DNA from: Medicago truncatula | Taxonomy: Eukaryota; Streptophyta; Magnoliopsida; Fabales; Fabaceae | Direction of reading: 5' to 3' | DNA: 64,000 bases | NCBI RefSeq assembly: GCF_003473485.1 | Contig: NC_053048.1 | Coordinates: 28,206,755-28,270,754 of the forward strand | In this document: in pieces, positions 12,414-23,960 of the stretch | Numbering within the stretch: position 1 is the first letter of the stretch | How the letters are laid out: each line of letters starts with the position of its first letter | Translations under genes and position numbers: made by a program | The notes under the pieces: generated by a model | What the model was told of the DNA's origin: nothing | The model's input: the letters and a program-made list of their open reading frames with translations, nothing else | Database searches by the model: none

Positions 12414-13016
12414 GGGTTAAATATGTTTTGATTCCTATAAATATGTCAGCTTTCGTTTTAGTCCCTATAAAAAATTTCGTTCAATTTTTAGTCATAAAAA
12501 AAAAAATTCATCTTCACTTTTGGTTTCTCCATTGAGGTAAACTCATACGTAGAATTCATATTTTTTGAATAAAATTTTGCAGAAATTTTTTTTTTTTTTT
12601 TTTGTGGTGGTCAGAGTTTGAAACCCAAATCTTGCATATATTATGCATTTTTCCTACCAACTAAGTTAAGCTCACGAAGACTGCAGAAAAATGTATTACA
12701 ATATAAGGATCTCTCCCAAAAAAAATTATAATTTTTTAACCAAAACATGAATTAAATGTGGATTTTTATATTTTTTATGGTAAAAAATTCATATTTAATT
12801 TATGTTTTGTTAAAAAATTCTTTTTTTTTTGGAGTGACTTTTACAATATTCTATACATTTATGCTCAATTACATTAAGAAATACAAAAATTTACATAAAA
12901 ATAGGGACCAAAATTGTTGGTTGCAAATTTTACGAGGACTAAAAGCTGAAGGAAAATATAGAGGGACTAAAATGAAAAGTTGATATATTTATAGGGACCA
13001 AAAACATATTTAACCC
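12414..13016. mobile_element. Mutator-like MITE
   Basis: Long inverted ends begin GGGTTAAATATGTTTT on both sides. The flanks TAAATTTAA (12405-12413) and TTAATTTAA (13017-13025) form an 8/9 target duplication of Mutator length. The central part is replaced by a SINE-like segment. Confidence 0.65.
12586..12690 (+). mobile_element. SINE 3' fragment nested in the MITE
   Basis: A T-run is followed by GTCAGAGTTTGAAACCCAAA (degenerate B box), then TTGCATATATTATGC and ACCAACTAAGTTAAGCTCAC. The order and words match the complete SINE at 23826-23960, so this is a 5'-truncated copy. Confidence 0.5.
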
Positions 13017-13477
13017 TTAATTTAATTCAAAATAAATTCTCTCGGTGCTCTGCACTAGTATACACACTAGTTAAATAAAAGAAAGAAAAATGTTATTTTA
13101 CCAAATTATTCTAATCAACTATTGGTTTGTTTTTCATTAAAGATAAAATAATACTTTGAAAATAGTGTATATAATGTTAATTGAATGGTACAATTGAAAC
13201 GAAAAAGTTATTATTGCATTGGAAACTGAAAATGACATTTATTTTGAACCAATTTTTTTTACTAAAACGACACTTATTTTGAAAAGGATAGAGTATTTAT
13301 TGGCCTTACCAAATAGAGTCATAGTATTTATAGTTTATTGACAAAAAAGATACAAAATAAATAAAGGTATGTTAATGTAATTCAAAATATCAAAAGAGTC
13401 TTATAAAAAAAGACAAAAAAAAAGACAAAAAAAAAAATCTTAAAATGTCTTTATAATTAAGGGCGGTAGTTAATTTA

Positions 13478-14380
13478 CTCCCTTCGTTCCTGCTTGTAAA
13501 CGCCCTTTGCATTTTCCACATTTCTTAAAAAAAGTTGTTAGTGCAATTAATTTGTTTATTTTGTGGGTTAATATTACCAAATTATCATTTGTTTGTATGT
13601 GTATTAAATTTGACTTTTCACATTTCAAAACAGTTAATAGTATTAGAGAAATGATATTTGTACAATCACTTTCTCACAACTTTTTGACAACTTTATCTCT
13701 CATACTCACATTATTCTCTTATTCTCTCTCTTCTTTCTTCTCTTTCCATTGTTTTTGACCAATGAAAAGAGAGAAAAAATAAATTGTCACAAAAGTTGTT
13801 TCATATTGTTGTTCAAATAACACTACTCATAGTATTAAGGGGAAATTGCATTCACATTAACCTCCCTTAAGGTTTGTTAAAATGTCACATACATCCCATT
13901 TATTTTATAAACCAACACTAACCATAATATATGAATTTTGTGATTGAATCAATTGGTTATGATTGAATTGAAAAGGTGTAAATCTTATACGAAATTAAAC
14001 AACCATGTATGAGTGACCTTGATAATGATATATCTTAGTTTCAAAGCCACATGATTCAACAATGTTGGAGCAGAAAGCGCTTGAGAATAGTATTTGGCGG
14101 AATTACCAATACATGGTTTAAAAAGGAACAAAGAGCTTCACAATGTTTGTTAGGTTTTCAGAGTTTTAACGGTGTTACCATTCAAGGGAGGTACGTGTCC
14201 TTTATAGAATAAAATAAGGGAGATCAGGTCAGTTTATAAAATAGAGGGAGCATATGTGACATTTTAACAAAACTTAGGAGAGGTTAATGTAATTTACCCT
14301 AAGGTTAATGTAATTTACCGAAGGATTAATTAGGGGTATGTTTAAAAGAATTAATAATAAATGTATCTAGTACTTCCTCC
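13478..14380. mobile_element. Stowaway-like MITE with an inner MITE
   Basis: The left end TACTCCCTTCGTTCC is of the Stowaway type and is followed by sequence shared with 14395 onward and 20770 onward. The body is interrupted from about 13645 to 14330. Within that insert, 13840-14300 has inverted ends (GGGGAAATTGCATTCACATT versus the complement of TTAATGTAATTTACCC), so a second MITE is nested. No coding sequence. Confidence 0.45.
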
Positions 14381-14954
14381 GTTTTTAAATAGTACTTCCT
14401 TCGTCCTTATATCTAGCCCTCTTTGCTTTTTTCACATTTCTTAATAAAAGTGGTTAGTTTAGTTAACGTGTCTATTATGTGTTAATATTAACTAGACTTT
14501 CCACCCGTGCGCATATACATTGTAGATGTAGTAGACAAAAACAAATCTCAATGCATATCAAAGAGAATAAAACATGTGGTCTCAAATATATGCAGATGTT
14601 AAAATTCGAACCTTAGACACCACACTTATTCACCTTAAAAATATTAATTTTTATCAATCGTGTCTTACTTCATTCTTTTGTTAAAATTATATGTCAATGT
14701 TATATTATTGGTATGTTACTTCATCTTTTTTTTTTTTTTGACAAAATGTTACTTCATTATTTTGTAAAAATTATATGTTAATGTTATATTATGTACCTAA
14801 AAATAGCTCATTCTTAACCTCAACATGTAAAATGTTTTATTTAATAATTTTCCTTTTATCAAATATTTGACATTTACTGTAAACGATACCCTTTAACTGT
14901 TTGTTGAAATGTTTCTTCCACCTGTTTGTAATATTAACAAAAAAAATGTTGCTA

Positions 14955-15731
14955 CAATCTTTCAAAACCCTTTTATTCCAATATGGCGATTTGTTTTGTT
15001 GAAGAAATAGGGCGATTTGTTTTGAAGAAATAGGGGAAATAAAGCGATGCCGATTTGCTTTGTTCATGAAAATAGGAGATTAGGTGTGAGCATTAGGGTT
15101 GTTCATGAAAATAGGAGATTAGGTGTGAGCATTAGGGTTAAAATAGTAAATTTATGCAATAGGTTTAGGTTAAAATTAGGGCTAAAATATGCTTTTGTGT
15201 TAACTTTAATATATAAGAAGATAATCTTTCAAAACCCTTTTATTCCAATATGGCGATTTGTTTTGTTGAAGAAATAGGGCGATTTGTTTTGAAGAAATAG
15301 GGGAAATAAAGCGATGCTGATTTGCTTTGTTCAAGAAAATAGGAGATTAGGTGTGAGCATTAGGGTTGTTCATGAAAATAGGAGATTAGGTGTGAACATT
15401 AGGGTTAAAATAGTAAATTTATGCAATAGGTTTAGGTTAAAATTAGGGCTAAATGTGTTAACTTTAATATATAAGAAGATAATCTTTCAAAACCCTTTTA
15501 TTTCAATATGGCGATTTGTTTTGTTGAAGAAATAGGGCGATTTGTTTAGAAGAAATAGGGGAAATAAAGCGATGCCGATTTGTTTTGTTCATGAAAATAG
15601 GAGATTAGGTGTGAGCATTAGGGTTGTTCATGAAAATAGGAGATTAGATGTGAGCATTAGGGTTAAAATAGTAAATTTAAGCAATAGGTTTAGGTTAAAA
15701 TTAAGGCTAAAATATGCTTCTGTGTTAACTT
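14955..15731 (+). repeat. 267-bp tandem repeat array, left part
   Basis: Nearly identical units of 267 bp, with equivalent ATG positions at 15047, 15314 and 15572 (the second unit is 9 bp shorter). Each unit contains an internal 39-bp direct duplication built on GAAAATAGGAGATTAGGTG and ending ATTAGGGTT. A short open frame (about 76 codons) recurs in every unit, but this follows from the repeat length being a multiple of three. The array is cut at 15731 by the gypsy fragment and resumes at 19630. Confidence 0.9.
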
Positions 15732-17498
15732 TATCGTAACCTTATTCAACTGACGGTAATCTATGCACAATCTCATACTACCATCCTTCTTCTTAACCAA
15801 CAACACCGGTGCTCCCCAAGGTGAAACACTGGGTCTTACAAATTTCTTATCCAACAGGTCTTCCAACTGTTTCTTCAACTCAGCTAACTCAGAAGCTGAC
15901 ATACGGTATGGTGCCATCGACACCGGCTTCGTTCCGGGAACAAGGTCAATTGAAAATTCAATCTCCCTCTCTGGTAGCACATCAGGAATCTCATCAGGAA
16001 AAACTTCTGGAAATTCATTCACTACAGGTAACATATCAATCACAGCTTGATGTTCTAACGACAATTGTGCCATTAGAGAATACATCAGAATTCCATCACG
16101 TTCAAACTGTTTCATCTGTTTTGTAGACAAAAGTTCAACTTCACCCTCTTCTTCAACAGAAGAAAAATGCATCGTCTTACTATAGCAGTTGATGTGAACT
16201 CGGTTATACTCTAACCAATTCATCCCAAAAATCACATCCATACCCGACAACGGCAGACAAACTAAATCAACCACGAAATCTCTACCAAACATAGATATAG
16301 GACACCTCAGACAAACAAGAGAAGTGGTTACTGAACCCTTAGCTGGAGTTTCAACAACCATTTCCCCTTCCATATCAGATACATCCAAACCCAACTTATA
16401 AGCACATTCAATAGCAATAAAACAATGAGTAGCACCAATATCAATAATAGCAATTAAAGGAGTACTATTAAAGAAACAAGTACCTCTGATAAGTCGGTCC
16501 TCATTGGTAGTCTGCGTACCAGTCAATGCAAACACCTTGCCCCCAGTTCTAACCTTCTTCGGCTCAGGACACTGTGAGCTAATATGACCCTCTCCATTGC
16601 AGTTGTAGCAGACAATATCCCCACGCTTACATTCAGCTAAAGTGTGACCCTTCTGACCACACCTGAAACACTTCCTCTCATCTTTACCACAAACATTGCT
16701 CTTGTGGCCTTTTTCACCACACTTGTAACAAACAATCTCAGAGGGAGCATCTCTCCTCTTAGGCCTCATGTCATCACTCATATTCTGCTTTCCTTTGTCA
16801 GCAGGAGCACTGTAAGGCTTAGGACGATTTTGTTGTCCCTTACCCCTCCTCTCACTCATTATCTTGTAATGAGCTTTGATGTCTTCTTCATAAATTCTAC
16901 ACCTGTTAACCAACTCAGAGAAGACTCTGATCTGCTGATACCCAATAGCTCTTTTGATGTCAGCCCTCAAACCATTTTCAAATTTGATGCACTTGGAGAA
17001 CTCAGTTGTCTCCGCACTGTAATGAGGATAGAACGTAGCAAGTTCCACAAACTTTGCAGCATACTCCGAAACGGACATATCACCCTGTTTCAGCTCTAGA
17101 AACTCAATTTCTTTCTTACCTCTGACATCCGCTGGAAAATACCTGCCCAGGAACTCCTTCCTGAACATAGCCCAGGTTACAACAGCATCATCCTGTTCCA
17201 GCACAGGCAACAAACTAATCCACCAATCATCAGCCTCTTCCGCTAACATGTGCATCCCAAACCGCACCTTCTGTGTCTCAGAACACTGCATGACCCTGAA
17301 AATTCCTTCAACTTCCTTCAGCCATTTCTGAGCAACGTCAGGATCATACATACCCTTGAACGTTGGTGGATGATTCCTCAAGAAAGTTTCCAACATCCTA
17401 GTTCCATCACTACCAGCCTCAGTCTTAGGTTGCTGTTGAACAGCTTGAGCTACAGCCTCAAGCGCAGCAACAAGAGCAGCATCACTACTTCCAGTCAT
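15731..17498 (-). pseudogene. Ty3/gypsy gag-pol, truncated in reverse transcriptase
   Basis: An open frame starts at 17498 ([10 protein letters not shown]). It has a retrotransposon gag domain at about residues 40-200 ([28 protein letters not shown]), three CCHC zinc knuckles around residues 265-325 ([14 protein letters not shown] and two more), a retropepsin-like domain from about 355, and the beginning of reverse transcriptase ([25 protein letters not shown]). The usual protease D(T/S)G site reads DIGA, so the catalytic threonine/serine is changed. RT stops after the first conserved blocks and the frame runs 14 codons into the 267-bp repeat. RNase H, integrase and the 3' LTR are absent. The knuckles and PBS suggest a chromovirus-like lineage (inference). 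Not autonomous. Confidence 0.92.
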
Positions 17499-17616
17499 CT
17501 TGAAGTTCTACATGAGAAACAACAACTCAGAACAACAACAAAAAGCAACATTAAAGTTGACACTCTATCCTAGGTGGCTCGACACGACTCTACTACTTGG
17601 CCGAACGGACCAACCT

Positions 17617-17628
17617 GCTCTGATACCA
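17617..17628 (-). other. Retrotransposon primer-binding site
   Basis: The minus strand reads TGGTATCAGAGC immediately after the LTR. This is the standard plant element PBS complementary to initiator-methionine tRNA. It sets the orientation (5' LTR on the right) and supports the LTR boundary at 17632. Confidence 0.85.
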
Positions 17629-17631
17629 AAT

Positions 17632-19550
17632 TGTAACACCCCGTTACCCAAAAGTAATTAAATAACAATTATTCATCAGAGTTAAGCACCAAACGGGCAT
17701 GCTACATTGCAAATTCAAAATTCCTTAAATAGAAAATAAAACTATTTAAATCGACATCATTCATAACCTAAAAAAATTATGCAGCGGAAAGTTTGCATTT
17801 CAAATAACCACAACAACGGTTAAAATCCTCCAAATAATATCTTGGCATAAAGCCTAACAACAATATCAACCATCAAAAGGGCCACATCATCAAGTTCCAA
17901 AAATTGATACATAGGAAGGAAAAACAACAATAATATAAATAGTAATTCCCATCCCACGTATCAGAGCCCTAGACACGACATTGAGCCACCACCGACTACT
18001 CAGGATCACCTGCAAGTTACCCATAGGAAGGGCATCATTTTCAAGCAGAAGGGGTGAGATTCACAACAATAAATATAGATATCAAAATCTTCAATTGAAT
18101 CTGACACCCTAAACATCAAGTACATCATCTTGCAAATATAAACATAATAATTCACAAGCAACAACAACCATCATCAATATCCACACATCACCATATGTAT
18201 ATAAATATTTACATATATTCATCAACAACATCAACAACATCAAGTGGCATCTACAACCAACAAATAAGACTCATGCAATGGACATGACAACACTGCTAAG
18301 ACAACACCTTAGACTCCTCAAATATGCATGTGGTACCAACCAGGACCGAAGCCCTCACCGCTGTTGAACAACTAGTGCTCCAGGACATGAGTCCTCTCCG
18401 CTGTTTATGCATATGCAATGGACCTACTTGTGTATATCTACATACAACTGACCATGCATACAAACTCCATGTGACTCCACTTAAACAACATGTATGGTTA
18501 ATAGTTAAAACATACATTTCAGTCCTCAACAACAATCAACAACCAATAGAGATTCAACCATCCAGAATTATGCATAATTAAATATAACTATGCTTAAACA
18601 ACAACACTCAATCACTACCATTCATGCAAGCAAAACAGCACTCAACAATGCACAGCTCGCCTCGCGAGCACATCTGCTCGCTATGGCGAGTTCACAAAAC
18701 CACTTGCTCGCCATGGCGAGTTCAAGGCGAACTCGAGGCGAGTGAAAATTAGGTGCTCTCGGGAAAAAATGACATTTTCTCACTCAAACCTCAATTCTAA
18801 GCTCCCTATTCATCTTTTTAATCTAAAACTTGTTCCAGTCATCATTAATACCATCTAGGTACCTTAAACCATCCCCAAAACATCTTATAACAACTTTTCA
18901 AAAATCAAGTTTTGATCTGGGCTACTCGCCATGGCGAGTTGGTCTGCTCGCGAGGCGAGCTATGAAGTTGCTCACTCGCCATGGCGAGCACAGCTACTCG
19001 CGAGGCGAGCGATGAACTTCTGTACGGGCAGAAAACTGGTTTTTCCCAAAAATCCCATTTTTCTTCCAATCACTCCCCAAATCAGTTTACAGATATAAAT
19101 TAACTTTCTGTATGCACTTAGAACCTATTTCAAGCATCAAATTCACACTCCCAACTCCCAAAATCATCATTCCAACATAAAACCCAAAATCCCAAATTTC
19201 CACTAAAACCTGTTAAACTCAAAATCAGAAATCAATAACTACACTATTGAAGTAAACCTCACCCTTACCTTAAATTTGCAGAATAAATGCACAGCAAAAT
19301 CAACTCTTGGTTCTTCCTTGGTTCTCTCTTGCTTTTCTCCCAACTTGACAGTTTCACGTAAAAAGCTTCTAACGTCTGTTTTCCTAACTTCCCTCTTACT
19401 TAACTCCCTTTATTTTCATTTAACTCCCTTTAATTTTATTAAATTCTATTAACTCCCCAAACAGCAAAATAATTATTATTTCACACTTATTCTAATTATT
19501 ATTAAAATAAACTATATGATAAAATAAACACACCACATAAATCACCAAAA

Positions 19551-19585
<35 letters not shown>

Positions 19586-19629
19586 TCCACATAAATCAAA
19601 TAATTAAATATGACAACTAGGGCGTTACA
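17632..19629 (-). mobile_element. 5' LTR of the truncated Ty3/gypsy element
   Basis: The 1998-bp LTR starts TGTAACGCCC at 19629 on the minus strand and ends GGTGTTACA at 17632, next to the PBS. It contains clusters of palindromes of the CTCGCCATGGCGAG and CTCGCGAG type (18655-18740 and 18925-19010), as does the solo LTR at 3123-5543. A TA microsatellite lies at about 19555-19582. It ends directly against a 267-bp repeat unit at 19630. Confidence 0.88.
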
Positions 19630-20765
19630 TAAAGCGATGCCGATTTGCTTTGTTCATGAAAATAGGAGATTAGGTGTGAGCATTAGGGTTGTTCATGAAA
19701 ATAGGAGATTAGGTGTGAGCATTAGGGTTAAAATAGTAAATTTATGCAATAGGTTTATGTTAAAATTAGGGCTAAAATATGCTTCTGTGTTAACTTTAAT
19801 ATATAAGAAGATAATCTTTCAAAACCCTTTTATTCCAATTTGGCGATTTGTTTTGTTGAAGAAATAGGGCGATTTGTTTTGAAAAAATAGGGGAAATAAA
19901 GCGATGCCGATTTGCTTTGTTCATGAAAATAGGAGATTAGGTGTGAGCATTAGGGTTGTTCATGAAAATAGGAGATTAGGTGTGAGCATTATGGTTAAAA
20001 TAGTAAATTTATGCAATAGGTTTAGGTTAAAATTAGGGCTAAAATATGCTTTTGTGTTAACTTTAATATATAAGAAGATAATCTTTCAAAACCCTTTTAT
20101 TCCAATATGGCGATTTGTTTTGTTGAAGAAATAGGGCGATTTGTTTTGAAGAAATAGGGGAAATAAAGCGATGCCGATTTGTTTTGTTCATGAAAATAGG
20201 AGATTAGGTGTGAGCATTAGGGTTGTTCATGAAAATAGGAGATTAGGTGTGAGCATTTGGGTTAAAACAGTAAATTTATGCAATAGGTTTAGGTTAAAAT
20301 TAGGGCTAAAATATGCTTCTGTGTTAACTTTAATATATAAGAAGATAATCTTTCAAAACCCTTTTATTCCAATATGGCGATTTGTTTTGTTGAAGAAATG
20401 GGGCGATTTGTTTTGAAGAAATAGGGAAAATAAAGCAATGTTGATTTGCTTTGTTCATGAAAATAGGAGATTAGGTGTGAGCATTAGGGTTGTTCATGAA
20501 AATAGGAGATTAGGTGTGAGCATTAGGGTTTAAATAGTAAATTTATGCAATAGGTTTAGGTTAAAATTAGGGTTAAAATATGCTTCTGTGTTAACTTTAA
20601 TATATAAATAAGAAGATGTATCGAGAAATTGAGAAGGGGGAAAATTCAATAAGATTAAACAAAGGATTTTAGCATCAGGGTTAAAATAGTAAATTTATGC
20701 AATAGGTTTAGGTTAAAATTAGGGCTAAAATATGCTTTGGTGTTAACTTTAATATATAAGAAAAT
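19630..20765 (+). repeat. 267-bp tandem repeat array, right part
   Basis: Units have equivalent ATG positions at 19637, 19904 and 20171, then a degenerate fourth near 20437 and a partial copy to 20765. They are almost identical to those at 14955-15731, so the array was one block before the gypsy insertion. The last units are more divergent, as expected for an array edge. Confidence 0.9.
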
Positions 20766-20948
20766 AAATAGTCTTTTGTTTGAATGGGTATTAAATTTAA
20801 CTTTTCGTATTTCAAGACAAATTAGTAGGATTAATTACGGGTATGTTTAGGAAAAAAGTAATAAATGCATCTAGTAATTTGAAATAGAGTTTACATTTAG
20901 GGACAAACATAAAATCAAATGGATTCTTACATATAGGGACGGAGGGAG

Positions 20949-21555
20949 TAGTCGTTTAAGGTTTGTGCATGATTATTAAGAAAATGATTAATTGTGTTGA
21001 TTTTGATGGTAAAATTAGTATCATTTAATAAAACACCCTTACTAATTGTAGTTAATGGAGTAGTTAAGTTGGATGAAATTCAATAATTGAGGGTATAATA
21101 AAGGAAAAATATAATAAATGTTGCATTGATATTCTAAAGTGACAATTATTTTGAGAAAAAGAAAAACTGGTAAAGAGACAATTATTGTGAGACGGAAGAT
21201 ACAATTATTGTGAGACGGAATGAGTAATTTAAGAAAAAAGTTTATATCTAAAGACAAATTTCTAATAAAAATCTATTGACACGAAATGACTAACTTTTAT
21301 ATGATGTTGCATTGGTATTTTAACGTGACAATTATTTTGAGAAAAAAAATGATAAAGCGAAAATTATTGTCAACCAATTAGAGTGAATAGGCAAACCCCC
21401 CTGAAATTGTAACTTTTATACAAATTTCTAATAAAAATGTATTGACATGAAAGGATTAACTTTTATACATGAAGTTCCAAAACAAAAACCCTCACGAATT
21501 AGAGTCTAGTTTCATTAAAAAATGACACACTTGGGTCACGTTCCTTCCCAATTTT
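20949..21555. other. Intergenic, MITE-like debris
   Basis: Short direct repeats are seen (TACAATTATTGTGAGACGGA twice near 21180-21220; ATTGACA(T/C)GAAA-type words near 21275 and 21440). No gene and no clear terminal repeats. Confidence 0.35.
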
Positions 21556-21559
21556 GAGC

Positions 21560-21744
21560 AGAAATTAGGGCTGATAATGAACCGAACCAACTCGAAAATA
21601 GTTCGAAACTCGATTCGATAATTGATTCGTTGAACTTTGTTCACGAACCAAATGAGTCGAACTTGAGTTGAAAACTAAACTCGTTAAATAAATGAGTTGA
21701 ACTTGAGCTTCGTATGGTTCGACTCGTTAGATTCATGAACCAGC

Positions 21745-21798
<54 letters not shown>

Positions 21799-22355
21799 GT
21801 TATTTGGTATTTTTTATATAATGTGGAATTTATGTAATTTATTATAAACTTCTTTTAATAGAGAAAGAAAAAAAAGATATTAATGGTACTTTGTACTGAC
21901 TTTTAAAAAAACATGTGTGTGCGAGTACAACAAGAAAAAAGAAAAACAAATAGTCTCACATCGGGGAGTTTAGAAAACATTAGAGAGGAAAAGTATTATA
22001 TATATTTACTAGAGAAGCGTATTTATGATTCACATTGTAAACTTATACTGTTATGCGCTAGAGTAAGGTGCTACTATCTTTCTAGATAGCGAATATGACT
22101 CAGTTTTAATTTAATTATATTTTTGTTATGTTTTTATTTTTAAATGGTCAAAGACATTTTTAACAAAAAAAGAAAAAATATCGAAATAGATAAACGAGTT
22201 GAATCTAACAAGTCGAACCGAGTTGTTCGAGTCGAACTCGAGTTAAGAAAAATGTTCGTTTCGAATTCGAGTCGAATTTCAAACCGAACCAATTTTTATC
22301 TTGTCGAATTGAACTCAAACAGATTCGGTTTAACTCGACTCATTTTCAACAGCAG
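21560..22355. mobile_element. hAT-like element with terminal AACTCGAGTTCGA-type repeats
   Basis: The ends are TAGGGCTGATAATGAACC and the complement of GACTCATTTTCAACA. The outer 200 bp on each side are inversely repetitive words around CTCGAGTTCGACTCG. This resembles common legume hAT MITEs that begin TAGGGCTG. A clean 8-bp target duplication is not visible. A long AT microsatellite lies at about 21748-21796. No transposase was seen. Confidence 0.5.
21748..21796. repeat. (AT)n microsatellite
   Basis: About 24 uninterrupted AT dinucleotides inside the hAT-like element. Confidence 0.95.
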
Positions 22356-22589
22356 CGGAAACATATTTGGGTGCCCACAAAAATCTTTCCTGACCTCATC
22401 ACATGATGTGATCCAAAAATCGATCATGACCTCATCATATTTTATCCAAAAAATAAAAAATAAAAAAAGAAATGAAAAAAAAAAACTGGTGGCCGAATTC
22501 AATGGCATTTAAAACGGGAGACAAAGCTCATTATTGTGCATTTATACGTAGGACCCCTCTTATCAGCCTATCCCACGTTTAAAGAAAAT

Positions 22590-23317
22590 TGTTGTTCACA
22601 GTACAGGGTTAAAAACAAAAAAAAAAAAAAAAACACCAGTAAAATATCAAAATATTCATTTGATAGTTAATCGTTGCTATCAGCGATAGTTAACTACCGC
22701 GAAACTTCGATAGTTAACTAGTGCAGAACTTCAAACCTCATTTTTTTTTTCTCAAAGTGAAATTAAATGCAAGTTAATTTGTTCTTCATCTCATTTTTTC
22801 CATATCAAATAATCAATGAAATTAAATGCAAATTAATTATAACAAAATCAAATATGATTTTTCGCATATTCTGAAATTAATTTGCATTTTGTAAAAAATG
22901 ATTTTTTTTGAAATTTAAGTATAACAAAAATTTGTCTTTTTTACTTATAATTTGAGACAAAAAAAATGAGATTTTATTGCTTATAATTTGAAACGATAGG
23001 AGTTTATACGTAAAAATAATCGAACGGTATATTAATAAAATTATAATATTAATTAATTTTATTTAATTTTTTGAAAAAAAATAAATTAAACTTTAATTAT
23101 CAAACTCCCGATCAATCTAATAGAGTCTATATTAAACACCCTCTCAATTACTACTTTTCTTTTTTAAATATTTGTGTTTTTTTTTAGGGATTATTTTTGT
23201 GCTTGTATTTGAGTCCATAAGATGGAGGCATTAGCAGCTAAAGGTGTTGGGCGTACGATGCAAAGCTTATGCATTAATATCAAAATTCAAGCTATGCGGC
23301 ATTAAGTGCTGATGGAG

Positions 23318-23348
<31 letters not shown>

Positions 23349-23800
23349 CGGCAGTTAACTGCCGATGGAACTACGGTAGTTAACTGCCGCCGGTTCAGAT
23401 CATCGACAGTTACCTATCGAAGGATCATTTTGATCATTTACGGGTGTGTTTTAGCCTTATTTAAAGTGTGAACAACAATTTTCATGTTTGAATTTGAACT
23501 CTTCTGAATTCATTGATCTAATAAAATGGGTCCATGAAGTTGGGAAATTGCTCCTCTCATGGAGAATTGATCACTCCCAACTAGACTTTTCAAAATACCC
23601 TTGCATGACTTTATTCACGTAGTTGTTAAACTCAATGTGACTTAAGTCATGTTCAGTTTCAACGTGAGTTAATTCACATTGGATTTTGTTATAAAAACAT
23701 AATAGAACAATAGGAATTTCCAAAACTCCATTGTTGCGGTTTTGATCATCATTGTTCCGATTTTCTCCAAGCAAGTCATTCAATGCCAATTACAACCCCA
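22590..23800. mobile_element. Mutator-like (MULE) element remnant
   Basis: Contains the GTTAACT(G/A)CCG-type palindromic words (22670-22740 and 23345-23410) and an outer segment with CAACGTGAGTTAATTCACATT (about 23660-23685). Both features also occur at 60060-61260 around a recognisable MULE transposase fragment. No transposase frame is preserved in this copy. Confidence 0.4.
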
Positions 23801-23825
23801 AAATCAAGTATGTTTTTTTTTTTGT

Positions 23826-23960
23826 CAAGTAGCCTAGTGGCTAGAGCTCACACAATTTAATTGTGGAGAAGTGGGGTCTCTGAGGTTCGAATCCCGACCC
23901 CTGCATATAATATGCAATATCCTTACCAACTGAGATAAGTTCACGGGGATAGTAAATCTT
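23826..23960 (+). mobile_element. tRNA-derived SINE
   Basis: A-box TAGCCTAGTGGCTAGAGC and B-box GGTTCGAATCC are spaced as in a tRNA head. They are followed by CCTGCATATAATATGC and ACCAACTGAGATAAGTTCAC, the body seen in the fragment at 12586-12690. The 5' side is preceded by a T-run. No tRNA fold is completed beyond the pol III boxes. Confidence 0.7.

Larger units (their letters stand above)
14395..20948. mobile_element. Stowaway-like MITE hosting the 267-bp array and a gypsy element
   Basis: The left end CTTCCTTCGTCCTTATATC (14395) and right end ATATAGGGACGGAGGGAG (to 20948) form an inverted pair. The two halves (14395-14490 and about 20768-20948) align with consecutive parts of related MITEs at 13478 and 61835. 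The material between is therefore inserted. The inserted block is about 6.3 kb, of which 3.9 kb is the gypsy fragment. Confidence 0.5.

Noticed and set aside
14490..14540. Helitron 5' end at the left edge of the array block
   Set aside because: A short CTTTCCACCCGTGCG word resembles sequence often seen near Helitron ends, but no 5' TC, 3' hairpin or CTRR end could be placed.
15047..15277. Repeated 76-codon frames in the 267-bp units as real small proteins
   Set aside because: They exist because the unit length is a multiple of three and the units are nearly identical; no promoter, domain or codon-level conservation is visible.
23826..23900. tRNA gene
   Set aside because: Good A and B boxes but no acceptor stem or complete cloverleaf; body and copies elsewhere identify a SINE.
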